From Forficula auricularia (lineage: Eukaryota; Arthropoda; Insecta; Dermaptera; Forficulidae), in contig JALMQS010000225.1 in the NCBI GenBank assembly GCA_024734495.1, forward strand, positions 18,862,573-18,926,572: a stretch of 64,000 bases of DNA. The letters run 5' to 3'. Under the pieces are notes generated by a model. That model had not been told where the DNA came from. It did no database searches and saw nothing but the letters and a program-made list of their open reading frames with translations. Below, piece by piece: positions 34,275-45,019 of the stretch. A program made the translations under genes and the position numbers. Position 1 is the stretch's first letter. Every line of letters begins with the position of its first letter.

Positions 34275-34582
34275 TTTATTTAATATATTTTCATTAGTGG
34301 ACATAAAATTTGAGGATGTATATAAAATAATAAAACTTGCATGTTGAAGAATTTCAGGCCGGGAGAAGTGCATAAATAGATATCTTGAGTATAAATAGAG
34401 TATAGTAGTGCTTCAAGAATACAACACTAGGACTAGTACTTTTGTTTTTATTTCGAATAAAGATCCGTCCAGTATGGATTGTCCTATTTAAGTAATGAAT
34501 TATCTTCTTTTGAAAATTTAGATCTTTAAATTTTTCTATTAGTATTATATATTGTAAATTTTAAAGAGTTAGGTGTCGGTTC

Positions 34583-34702
34583 AAAGTGGAACGTTTTAAT
34601 AATAAAAAATGTTAGTAAAATTTTAAGGTAGGTTTCACAAGAAAAAAAAAAAAAAAAACTGAAACCTACCTGGAAATTTTACTAACTTTTTATATTATTA
34701 TA
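34583..34702. repeat. Small palindrome with A-run centre
   Basis: Arms GTTAGTAAAATTT...AAGGTAGGTTTCAC and GAAACCTACCT...AAATTTTACTAAC. A second copy begins at 34797 and is split by the LINE at 34838-35499 (it resumes with TTCAAGGTAGATTTCAC). Confidence 0.65.
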
Positions 34703-34837
34703 TATTGTTATTAACATTGCCATTGACAATTTTTATATCAAGGAATAGATAGCAGTAGTATACCTTTTATTTCAAAACAATGATAGTATGGTTCAAGGTG
34801 AAACATTCTAATAATAAAAAAAGATAGTAAAATTTAT

Positions 34838-35499
34838 TTATTTATTTATTATAACATTGTATCTATAGGGCCATCTAGCCCCTTTACTGTACAATTTTAG
34901 ACCAAAATATTTACAAAAAAATTAATTAAAATAATACAAGAAAAAACAAAAAATCAAAAGAAAAATACATACTAAATATATGAAACAAAAATAAAAAATA
35001 CAAAATATATGGAGAGAGAGGGAGAAAAAATTACAATATATAGGATATAAAAACAAAAAAAATTACAATATATAGGATATGAAAACAAAAAATTACAATA
35101 TAAGTATAGGATATAAAAACAAAAAAAATTACAATATATAGGATATGAAAACAAAAAATAAAACAACAAAATATATATATATTAGGCTAGGTGCCTGTGT
35201 AGTTCTGCCTCGAATACTTCTGGGCGCCTAATCTTCCTCAAGTTGAGTGGCAGTGCGTTCCAAATCTTGGTCGCCGTGACCTCAAATGAGTCCGCCATCA
35301 TTTTGCTTCTATGTGGCGGACAGACCAGAGCGCTCGCACGTGTTGACGGGCCACAGGCCAGGGTTCGACATAGGTAGTCCGGCGCACGTCCCAAGAGGAC
35401 CCCGTACACAAACTTAGCATACCTATACTTGCGGAAGGCACCGAGGTTCATCCTCAGAATTCTAGTCGCATACTCAGTTACGCTTGCTCTGAGGTAGCT
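34838..35499 (-). mobile_element. 5'-truncated CR1/Jockey-like LINE
   Basis: The minus-strand frame 35451-35182 encodes the C-terminal tail of a LINE ORF2: RKYRYAKFVYGVLLGRAP, CPPHRSKMMADSFEV, TKIWNALPLNLRKIRRPEVF. The F...WNALP..LR....F pattern is typical of CR1-like and related LINE C-termini. The 3' region contains four or five tandem units of about 35-65 bases (GGATATGAAAACAAAAAAT) and ends in an (AAAT)n tail at 34838-34853. It interrupts a copy of the small palindrome next to it. Only the last about 90 codons survive. Confidence 0.75.
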
Positions 35500-35601
35500 T
35501 CAAGGTAGATTTCACAAAAAACAAAACAAAAAAAACTGAAACCTACCTGAAGATTGTAGGGGGTCTAGGTAGGGCTGGTACAGCCTCTTCACACTCGCCT
35601 A

Positions 35602-35675
35602 CACGTGGTGCCCCTGTTACGCTGAGCAACCTAGTGGAAGGTTAGAGTAACCAATCCCAGCGGGAGATCAGGTCA
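35602..35675 (+). repeat. Dispersed repeat, copy 1 (mate at 36946-37020)
   Basis: ACACGTGGTGCCCCTGTTAC and GGTAACCAATCCCAGC-like blocks shared between the two copies over about 75 bases. Family not recognised. 35676-36045 has no other feature. Confidence 0.65.
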
Positions 35676-36059
35676 GTCTTGAATTAACTGAAGATTTATT
35701 TCTAAACGGCTGAGAGGACATAGTGCTGCTGCCATTGCGCGGGTTATAATCAATATCTAAAAATATTTTTAAAAATGTTGTTTTTCCTCTTTTGACCCCT
35801 TAGAGGTCGAATTTCGTTTTTTAACTTCTATTGATTAGAAGTAATATTCTCTGCAAATTTCATGTTTCTATGTCCAGTGGTTTGGGCTATTTCGATAATG
35901 GTGATTTAATAAAATACATTTACACATATTTAATTAGTTGATATATAATATATCATATATGATTGACATTATCATGTCTAAAGGTCTTATTTTAGTTGTG
36001 TCGGTCATTTTTTGTTTTGTAGGGAAAACAATAATTTATATGAAATCACATAACTTTTG

Positions 36060-36350
36060 AAGGAGACAATAAAAGAGTGTGTCTTCTGCTGGAATTATAA
36101 ATTTTATCTATTTATAACGAGACTATAGTTTCGAGGGCTTTGCCCTCTTCATCAGTCTATTACAATGGATTCACAGGAATTAATTTATGAATTCCTGTGA
36201 ATTCATTGTAATAGACTGATGAAGAAAGCACTCGAACTATAGGCTCGTTATAAATAAATAAAATTTATAATTCCAACAGAAGACACACTCTTTATTGTCT
36301 CCTTCAATATATAAAAATTCTTCTACTCTCGGCAAAAACTTTCAATTCAT
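36060..36350. mobile_element. Foldback element, 291 bp, with 10-bp TSD and hammerhead-like motif
   Basis: ATAACTTTTG at 36050-36059 and 36351-36360. The arms pair over almost the whole length (GAGACAATAAAAGAGTGTG with its complement near 36290; TGGATTCACAGGAATTAATT around the centre). Minus-strand motif at 36155-36128: CTGATGA, A, GAGGGC, AAA, GCCCTC, GAAAC, TATAGTC. The mirror motif on the plus strand (from 36216) is degraded (AAGAAAGCACTC). Confidence 0.8.
36128..36155 (-). ncRNA. Hammerhead-like motif, copy E
   Basis: Six-base-pair stem GAGGGC/GCCCTC, AAA loop, one extra A after CTGATGA, GAAAC then TATAGTC. Identical to the motif at 30314-30341. Confidence 0.5.
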
Positions 36351-36660
36351 ATAACTTTTGTTTGAATAGAGGAAAAGATTTTAGTACAAGAATTAAACAT
36401 GGCAGCACCTATCAGGCACGCCTAGCCATTAGGCATTTGAAATACTAGTCTGGTTATTATGTTGCATAGTACAGGGCGACTGCATTATATTTATATTATT
36501 GATTGGAAGAAGAGTGAAAACATTTATAAGACACTACGATGTTAGGCTAGGGCCATCCTAGTAATAAATGACAAACTTAATGATAAATTTATTTATCTCT
36601 CTATTATTTTATTCAAGATTTCATTAGAAATTTGATATATTCAGCAGTAAAATTTAAATA

Positions 36661-36835
36661 TGGGGGTCAGGTTGGTCGAGTGTCTAAATAAAGTACATGC
36701 CTTCTAATCAAGCTACAGCGGGTTCAAGCCCGACTCGCTGCATACCGACTTTAATCTGATTCCTACATAATTCAGAAAAAAATAATTAATATATATTATC
36801 GTAAAATGGCTAATGGTTAAAGCCAAGAAAGCCAA
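36661..36835 (+). mobile_element. tRNA-derived SINE, copy 1
   Basis: The head GGGGGTCAGGTTGGTCGAGT (A-box region) and GGGTTCAAGCCCGACT (B-box) have tRNA spacing. The body contains TAATCTGATTCCTACATAAT and the 3' part AAAATGGCTAATGGTTAAAG. It ends in a short A-run. Polymerase III transcribed in principle. Confidence 0.85.
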
Positions 36836-36945
36836 AAAAAAGTTAAATTTATTTATGTAATTCCTTTTATTCTATTTAATATTTATTTTTCTTGATGGCT
36901 TTAAATATGTTCATAAATTTTTTAAAATTATTCAATGGAATTGTA

Positions 36946-37020
36946 CACGTGGTGCCCCTGTTACGCTGAGCAACCTGGTGGAAGGTTAGGGTAACCAATC
37001 CCAGCAGGAAACCTGGTCAG
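36946..37020 (+). repeat. Dispersed repeat, copy 2
   Basis: Second copy of the 35602-35675 sequence, placed immediately before a SINE. Confidence 0.6.
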
Positions 37021-37024
37021 CAGG

Positions 37025-37215
37025 CTGACTGAAAGCTAAATTGGGTGTCAGGTTGGTCGAATGGGTCAAATAAAGTACATGCCTTCTAATCAAGATAGCG
37101 CGGGTTCAAGCCCGACTCGCTTCAAACCGAGTTTAATCTGATCCCTACATAATTCAGAAAAAATTAATTAATATATAGTATCGTAAAACGGCTAATGGTT
37201 AAAGCCGAGAAACCC
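37025..37215 (+). mobile_element. tRNA-derived SINE, copy 2
   Basis: Same family as 36661-36835 (GGTGTCAGGTTGGTCGAA, GCGGGTTCAAGCCCGACT, TATCGTAAAACGGCTAATGG). Both SINEs lie within 600 bases of each other in the same orientation. Confidence 0.85.
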
Positions 37216-37325
37216 CCCCTCCAAACAGTTAAATTTATTTATGTAATTTCTTTTATTCTTTTTAATATATAATTTTCTTAATGAATTTAAATATTCATAA
37301 ATTTTTAAAATTATTCAATATAATT

Positions 37326-37460
37326 GTAGATCTTTAAACGCCATTAAAGAATCTTTTGAAAGACTAATAAAAACTGACGGCATAGATTTGATGCTATCAG
37401 AAATCTGGTTAAAACCGGTACACAATTTTAGAATTTCTGGCTATAAGCTATATTTGAGAT
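37326..37460 (+). pseudogene. LINE endonuclease N-terminal fragment
   Basis: Open reading CRSLNAIKESFERLIKTDGI then DLMLSEIWLKPVHNFRISGY matches the first block of the apurinic-type endonuclease of Jockey/CR1-like LINEs (N.RSL......ID...LSETWL.P...F.I.GY, with I for T here). It starts abruptly after a SINE-adjacent AT stretch and dissolves after about 45 codons. It is an isolated 5' piece. Confidence 0.7.
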
Positions 37461-38278
37461 ATTTCGAAAAACGGATAAAAACAAACAAACAGTTTTTTCA
37501 TGTACTATTACAATACTTCCCCATATCTTGTAAGGTAAAATGCATTTGATATAAGTAATTAAAGAATTGTATCCAAAAACAAACAATTAATAGGTAATAA
37601 ATATATTGGGTATATTTTTTTCAAAATTATAATAAAAAGACAAACAAACATCATTTGTATATTAGAATTCGTATTTAATATAGAATAAATCTGTTTTTTA
37701 TAATTAATAAAATTTAAATTCTAAAAATAGATTGTAAGAAAATTATAAATATAGTAGGAACTGAATATATATTAATTATGTTAAAGTACTAACATAATTG
37801 ATAATTGTAGATTATATTTCTCTTGAATATTTTATAATTTCGGAAATAAACAATGTCTTTACCGGATACTAAATATTATTAATAGTAAAAATCATTTGAG
37901 ATGAATATACAGTTTAACATTTTTCTTTGACATTTATTATATAATATGTTTTTCTTTGAACTGATGATATTTTTTTATTTGAAGAGATATTCGTAAACTA
38001 TATTTCACTATTTTTTTAAGTTTAAATTTTTTTCTATATTCAATTTAAAATGATAAATTCTACACATGCTACTGAATATTACCTTATATTGCTTAATACT
38101 AATTTTAATTTAATTAAAATAATTTTTTAGGATAAATCTTTAGCGTATTAATACACTGAGAAAAGAAATTATTTCTTCAATTTCTTTGTTTTGCATGAAA
38201 GCACCATTGATTCATTAAAAAACAAAAACTTCTTTAACAAACAAATAAATAAATAAATAAAAATATATAAATAAAAAG
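37461..38278. other. AT-rich stretch, no feature seen
   Basis: Very AT-rich, with (AAAT)n-like runs near 38245-38260. No gene or repeat border recognised. Confidence 0.5.
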
Positions 38279-38412
38279 TTGGTTGTCTGTAAAGTCGGTT
38301 TACTGACGATAGTTGAACGTGACAACGTCATAAGAAAATACCATTCCATCAGTATTTTCTTATGACGTTGTCACGTTCAATATCGTCAGTAAACCGACTT
38401 TAGACAACCGAT
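38279..38412. repeat. Perfect-stem hairpin element, about 60-bp arms
   Basis: GGTTGTCTGTAAAGTCGGTT and TTGAACGTGACAACGTCATA pair with their complements after a short loop (38341-38349). The inner block GACGTTGTCACGT also occurs in the dispersed repeats at 4865-4880 and 38884-38899. No flanking TSD seen. Confidence 0.7.
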
Positions 38413-38771
38413 TTTTTCATAAAATTCTTCGTTCAGAAAATCATTTTAAATTTACAAAATACTTGAATAAAATTTATTGTTTAAATTTCTACATTTAATT
38501 TTTGATTTTATTATTTTATAATAATAAATTTTGTATTGACATTATTTCTTTCAGCAAGTAAACTGAATAAAAGTTGTTGTTCAATTAGTTACTTAATTAT
38601 TTTTGCAAATTTAATTGTAATTTGTTGTAAAAAAGTAATAATTTTGAATAATTTATTATAAGAATAAACTGTGATTAAATTATTGTTCATAAATCTTAAA
38701 TTTAAAATTTGGAAACATCATTAAAATTTTTGTAACTGTAGCTTTTAAAAAGCCCGCCTCAATCTTTGTCG

Positions 38772-38930
38772 CTCGTTCCGCGCTCTCGCTTGCACTTCAA
38801 GCCTTAAATGGAACGCCTCAGAGCGAGGTAACGCCGCATGAGTCATGTTTGTTCGTGCGTGCAGTCGGCTCCATCGAATTATAAGACGTTGTCACGTCAA
38901 TAAAAATTAAAATAAACAAAAAATAAAAAA
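38772..38930 (+). repeat. Dispersed repeat, copy 2 (mate at 4771-4906)
   Basis: Longer copy of the 4771 repeat; carries an extra about 17 bases (GCGAGGTAACGCCGC) that copy 1 lacks. A-rich tail. Confidence 0.7.
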
Positions 38931-39083
38931 TAGGAGCTCTATAAAGATCTTAAACTACACTTTTCATTAAAAATATCATTGCGTCTCAACTGTGATCATG
39001 AGATGATTTAATAACATTTTTTACTTTTCCCTCTTCCATATCTCAGGGATCCCTCCTCCAAATCATTTAAGTGTAAATGTTAA

Positions 39084-40441
39084 GGTAGTTGTTTCGCTAT
39101 AATACTAGCAAAAAGTTAATGCTAGATTATATAGTACAGACAATAAGTAAATTTATAATTTTTTCTCATTAATATATCAAAGAATAATTGATATATTAAT
39201 GAGAATTGTTTTGACCGCGCTTATTTGAAAAAGATATATATCTCGCGAGAATACTGCTGATGGTGCTATTGGAGTCTGCGGAATCTTAGGTCTGGACCAA
39301 AAGAGAAAAAGATGTGATCCATTTAGCTACAATCCAACGTCATTTTGCGTATAGCCCGCTTGACATTCGGATGGATCACCAAATGAATTTAAAATCGAAG
39401 ATGTTATATATTCAACCTCCCAGCCCAGAGCGGTTGATCTATTAGCATGTATGTTAGATGCTTGCCATTAATTAATCGAATGTTTCCTACATTTGATTCA
39501 ATCGCGAATCAAATGTAGATGATTTTTATCAAATATTCAGTGAAAACAGTATCTGAACTTAGATATTTCTAACTTGAAATAATGATATTAAAATTTTTTA
39601 TAATTTTTCTCATTAATATGTCAAAGAATAATTGATATATTAATGAGAAAAATTATAAATTTATTTAACATCATTTTATTTCAAGTTAGAAATATCTAAG
39701 TTCAGATATTATTTTCACTCAATATTTGACAAAAATCATCTACATTTGATTCGCGATTGAATCAAATGTAGGAAACATTCGATTACAGACAATAAGGATT
39801 AATAATTCATAAGCCCAAAACTTTTTGCTGTTTATGTACCACTACTAGCCAATCCCGTGCTCGTTTGACAAATCTGGCAACACTCTCCTAGCTTGTATAT
39901 ATTTTATCATAGAAATTTCAGATAAAGTACATTATAAAGTAAGGTTTATAAAACAAAAGTTCTTAATAAGCGAGTGAAAGCTATTGCGACAATGGCTGAA
40001 GCGAAAAAAACGTCAAAAATATTAATAAAGTTAACCCACTTTTTAGGTTAAATAAATGCGTTGTTGCCAGCTTGTTTTTGGTGTACATTTTTCATTATAC
40101 ATTTTTCAATATTTATCCATTATTATCTCAGAAACTGTTGTAACTGTGAATTAAAATTGTCTTAATAAATGTATTAGTTATTGTTTAATGTTGGTTTAGT
40201 TTTTATAAACAATGGTAAGAAGAGTTTCTTAATTATAATTTAATATGTATGTAAACTTTCCGATATCCCGTATAGTGCAATGTATAAGAGTCTGAAAACT
40301 CTATTTTTGGAATTTAATATCTCCGGAAATATAAAGTTCATAAATTTCGTTTTGCCGTCTATCGATGCAGAAGTATTTAAATAATAATCTCTCTAAATTT
40401 CAAAAAAATCCTAAAAAAACCCATATGATGAAAAAACTACC
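39084..40441. mobile_element. TTAA-flanked DNA element, 1358 bp, with nested foldback
   Basis: TTAA at 39080-39083 and 40442-40445; ends GGTAGTTGTTTCGC and (reverse complement) GGTAGTTTTTTCAT. Its right 400 bases are shared with 14413-14813. No transposase frame. A 636-bp foldback with its own TSD (39148-39783) is inserted near the left end, so the original element was about 710 bp. Fits a piggyBac-type MITE. Confidence 0.7.
39148..39783. mobile_element. Foldback element with 13-bp TSD, nested in the TTAA element
   Basis: TACAGACAATAAG at 39135-39147 and 39784-39796. The right half forms a long palindrome (about 39475-39783; TTTCCTACATTTGATTCAAT and its complement). A copy of its central stem also lies at 39155-39205. 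I see no clear hammerhead-like core. Confidence 0.7.
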
Positions 40442-40749
40442 TTAATTTACAAAAATCTAATATAAAATATAATTTATAATTTTATTTTATTGTTCTTTCT
40501 ATATATCTTTGCTTGCATTGACTCAGATATGGTGAATTCGAAGCCCACAAATCGTTTTTAGATATGGCACTAAAATTTTGAAAACGGTCTGCAGAGGATT
40601 TTAACTGATATTTCAATGAAATGCTTGTTTACAATAATTGCTGATATGGATCCACAAACTCCTAGCGGATTCATTCGAAACTAAATAAGACCCGTACTAT
40701 CTGTTGCCGCTAAACAGGGGTTTTCGAAAAAGATATACAATAATTTTTA

Positions 40750-41835
40750 TAAAAAAAAAATAAAACCGACTTCAAAAAAATTAAATGCAACAAATTAAAT
40801 AATAAGAACTCAAAAATCAAATAAAATGCACTAAAAGTTATAAAATAATTATCTAATTTAGTTACGACTAAAAGACGAAATATTAACATGAAATCACTTT
40901 TTGAAGTCGGTGCCAAACAATTTTATGAATCGAACTCGACGGATCTTACTTAGTACGTGTGTCGAGTACGCTCGCTTATATAGTTTGCTTATTACCGACT
41001 TCAAAAAGTGATTTCATGTTAATATTTCGTCGTTTAGTTGTAACTAAATTAGATAATTATTTTATACCTTTTAGTGCATTTTTTTATTTTTGAGGTCTTA
41101 TTATTTTATTTGTTTCATTTCATTTTATTGAAGTCGATTTTTTTTTTATAAAAAATATTTTTATTTTTCTCTTTTCAGTGATGTTATTAATAGTGACTTA
41201 ATATAATACCTTGCATGCATCTCGTAACAGAAAACGTCGAGCGAATGAATCAGAAAATGATAATAAAATTCAATTCATAAATATAGAAGTTCTCTCGAAA
41301 CGTTTGAGGGTTTTAAATGAATGTTTTAAGATTTTTTTTTATAAATGATTTTATTTATTATAATTTCGATTATTTGCTCATATGAATTGGAGTTTTACGT
41401 TATTTTGTCATTGATCATATCATCAGAACTTGACCAAGTTATATATGGGACCACCACTAAGGTACTCCCTTTTCAATAAAAAAAGAATCATCGAAATCGG
41501 TTAACGTGGCAAAAGTTCTCGCTGAACATACATAAAATAAATAAATACATAAATAAATAGTTTAGTATCTTGACTATCTTGGAGCTATACTGATCCAAAG
41601 GCAGAAAGAATCATTAAAATCGGTTCATAAACATAGAAGTTATGCCTGAACAAACATAACAAAAACATGTCCAATACCAATGAAAAAAACGGGACCAATC
41701 GGAAACTATACTGAACCCAATGCAAAAAAATCATCAAAATCGGTTCACAATTTTTGAAGATATCAGGTAACATAGACACCCACAAAAAAAAACTCAGTCG
41801 AATTGAGAACCTCATCCTTTTTTGAAGTCGGTTAA
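40750..41835. mobile_element. Foldback transposon, copy 1 (mate at 47715-48880)
   Basis: Inverted arms with ACCGACTTCAAAAA at 40773 and its complement near 40910 and 40996, plus TTAGTTGTAACTAAATTAGA-type blocks. A long non-coding tail follows, with repeated phrases CATCGAAATCGGTT, GAACATACATAAAATAAATA and ATCAAAATCGGTTCA. It ends at TTTTTTGAAGTCGGTTAAAA near 41835. The ends in AACCGACTTCAAAAAA resemble a repeat type widespread in insects, especially Lepidoptera. No transposase. Confidence 0.65.
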
Positions 41836-43426
41836 AAATATGTTTTCAAAAAACGTTAATATTTCACATATAGTAGAAACAAACTTAAAAAAAAAAGATT
41901 AATTATGGGAAAATCGAACTATCAAGGGATTAAAACATAGTTTTGTTTTTTGTAACTATTTATGACGGTTTTCGATAGTTAGAAACTCTTTGATGACGTA
42001 ATTTCATGATCGTTTAATATCCCATAAGCAAGTTGATGACAGTCATCTACTACATTTCTTAATTTTTTATTAAAACGACAAATCCTTCTATAACTTAAAA
42101 TATAATTTGAAATAATAGTTGATAAATCTTCTATAATAAAATTGATATAAATTTATATTTAAATTATATATTTAATTCCTTTGGTTAATGTCCATTCTTT
42201 ATTTAAATAAAATTAATAAATTAATATTGTAATAAATAAAATTGTCAAATACTATTAATATTGTATTTAATATATTTAATATCAATAAAATAAATTATTT
42301 TTCTTATTAAACAAGAATTTTAAATAAACAAAAGTAATCATATCATCGATTATATTATGCATTTGGATAAATATAATAGCCTCTTTTGACGGTCTCTTCA
42401 GCCATTAAAGAGTCTCCTATCTGCCCGAGAACAAAGAAGGGAAACTTAGAATGGACTTATTATATTATTACATAGTTTTTTGACTCTTAGTGTAAAAATA
42501 AACGACTCTATAATCACTAACATAGAACCAAAAAAATAAATAAATAAACATCATATCGGTAACAGTCACTTGGGTGTAGATTTGCATGTTTGACTTTTTA
42601 CGGTCGGGTCCGGCCAAATATTTTGTTAGGCTGTTTTATTTTTAATGAATTTGAAATTGTTATTTTTAAGATTTTAAAATTCCTTGAACATAATTGCTAG
42701 AAATGCCAAAAAGCAGGTAGCTTTTTAATTTTAAACTCATGAGGGGATGGATCCCTTCGGATATCGCAATGTAAAAATATTTATACTAAAATTGTATTCT
42801 TTCTCTCTTTATATACATTGGTTTTTAATCCGAGCTGATTTTTTGAAAAACATTCCAACTATTTTAAAAAAAAGATGCTCAAATCTTTAGTTTTATATTT
42901 AATTAAGATCTTTTTGTTTTTATCCAAAAGAATAGATACATTTTTGATTTGGTTAATGCAAACTTTTAGTTTAATGTGTTTGTAAAAAGTGATATATATA
43001 TATATATTATATGTATATATATTTTTAATTTTATCTACTTATAGTCTACAGAAGACTGAACATTTTTCACTTCGTCAATATCATATGTATAAATACCAAA
43101 TGATGACGGTAGGTAGGACTGATTTGTGATTGTTGTGGTTAATTTTGTAACAAAACTGTGATTCATTAATAAATAATTAATTAAAAATTAATATACCACT
43201 TTAATACGAGCCTAACAGAGTTTTTTTTTATTATTATAAAAGTGATGTCCGACTTTAAAAAGGTATGTTTGGCTTATAAGAAAGATATGTCCAGATTTTA
43301 GGACAAAATGTCCGGCTTAATACAGCACCAAGTCCGGCTTTTGTATTTTAGGGCCTGGCAGCTTTACCTGGGAGCCAAATAAATAAATCTTATGACGAAA
43401 GAATTAATTTAAAAATGATCTTTTTA
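41836..43426. other. AT-rich stretch, no gene seen
   Basis: TA run at about 42995-43010. Phrases near 42600 and 43250-43340 (GTCCGGC/GTCCGACTT repeated several times) suggest old repeat sequence without borders. Confidence 0.45.
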
Positions 43427-43522
43427 AATTGAAGGGTTTTTTAGTTACAAACTAATAAAAGACAATAATTTCAGTTAATCATTGTCTTTTATTAGTTTGC
43501 GAATAAAAAACCCTTCAATTTA
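43427..43522. repeat. Perfect hairpin, about 40-bp arms
   Basis: AAATTGAAGGGTTTTTTA...ACTAATAAAAGACAAT pairs with ATTGTCTTTTATTAGT...AAAACCCTTCAATTT. Small MITE-like palindrome. 43523-43987 holds no other feature. Confidence 0.75.
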
Positions 43523-43987
43523 AAAAAAATTAAATTAAGTCACTTAAGTTTAAAAATGTTGAATTTCTGAGTTGACTTTTTAATATCGAGCTGCATCTAC
43601 TTCATAATTAAGTGATCTTTCCCAAGCCTTGTTTGAACTAACTACTTGCCTTTATGGTATAACTTATCCCATAATAATTTTTCACTTCTTTAAAGTTTCA
43701 TCCATATTTTCTACCTGATTAATTTAAATTGTTTTTGATAAAAGAATGAGAATGTAAAGTATATTTTCTTTCTATTACAGTACTTTTATGAAGTATTAAG
43801 GAATAAATATAAAGATACATTAATAAAATAGAAAGTGTTGAATGCAAATTTTTATTTTTATACCGAATCAATAAATAAAATATACAATTACCTACACAAA
43901 AAGTATAGATTTGATAGCTATGCAAATAAATAGAAATACAAATGATGTATTAAGTAAATTTTCTGATTATTAATTTTTTTACTCATC

Positions 43988-45015
43988 ACAGTTTGAGAAG
44001 CTCTGAATTTATTACATGATATATTTTTTCTAATTCGTTTCGCCTTAAGGAGGTCCTTTCGCTCCAGTTGAGTCAAAAGAAGTGTAGTAAGTATCTTATA
44101 TTTAATAAAATAAGTTAAAATACAAATGAAAAATAATAGAATTAAAAAATAAATACTTTGAAAGCCGTAAATGTTTGAAATAAAAACAACTTATAAAAAA
44201 AATAATTAAATACAAAAGTTAGTTTGATTTATTCAAATCAGCTGATAATAAGTCTTGTATGATTTGGCAATGCGTTTTATTAATACTGTTTATGTTTAAA
44301 TCCAAACATAGCATTTAAGTGATTTTTTAAAGTAAATATCTAAGTAAATTCGTCGGTATTTTATTGCAAAAAAAGAAAGCTGCATGTTTCAAAAAGTTAT
44401 TTTTTAGTTTTATTTTAACTTTATCTATTCAACTAATAGTAGTAGTAAAATTCAAGAGAAAGTGTCAAGATCTTAATTTTCCATAAAACTCTAAGAAAGT
44501 ATTTACATTTTAAAACATTTTATTTTCAAAAATTTGCTCGTTAATGTGTGATTCAAACTTCACCAAAGCATAGATAGAGACTTAAACTATTACAAATAAT
44601 TAAGTTATAGTTACAATCTAATATTTTTTATTTAACATTGGAGGCGAAAGGACCTCCTTAAAGAAAAGGCATTTTGTTATTTTTAGAAAAGATAGACTTA
44701 GTCCACCTCTATTTATGGGGAAATAGTGTAGTGAGTCTGCACTATATTGAGAAGCTCTGAATTTATTACATGATATATTTTTTCCAAATCTTTATAGAAA
44801 AGGCTTGGTGATTTCTTACTGAAGAATAGACTTTGTCCACCTCCATTTATGAAGGATTAGTGAAGTGAGGCTTCACTATTTTATAAATGGCAGTCGTTGT
44901 TGACTAACATTAACCTGTTGAGGCACCTTTTAATTTAACGTCAGCACTGAAAACTGACTGAAGCGGGATTCGATCCTTGATAGTTTTGCACCATAATCAT
45001 TCAACGACTCTACAT
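43988..45015 (-). mobile_element. Probable tRNA-derived SINE with a duplicated segment, split by a MITE
   Basis: On the minus strand a tRNA-like head (TAGAGTCGTTGAATG, then B-box GGATCGAATCCCG, 45010-44960) leads into a body. A segment of about 125 bases in it (GAGAAGCTCTGAATTTATTA on the plus strand at 43992 and 44750; GACTTAGTCCACCTC/GACTTTGTCCACCTC) occurs twice in tandem. The TTAA MITE 44049-44657 is inserted in one unit. The SINE assignment is tentative. Confidence 0.45.
44049..44657. mobile_element. TTAA-flanked MITE, 609 bp
   Basis: TTAA at 44045-44048 and 44658-44661; TIRs GGAGGTCCTTTCGCTCC and (right, reverse complement) GGAGGTCCTTTCGCCTCC. The cleanest member of the family also seen at 28057-28566 and 39084-40441. 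Non-coding. Confidence 0.85.
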
Positions 45016-45019
45016 GATA

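Noticed and set aside
35182..35451. Possible host gene encoding a 89-residue protein
   Set aside because: The peptide is the C-terminal tail of a LINE ORF2 and lies directly upstream of an AAAT-tailed 3' end.
44936..45015. A genuine tRNA gene on the minus strand
   Set aside because: A B-box-like sequence is present, but acceptor and D arms do not pair well and the context is a repeat body; treated as a SINE head.
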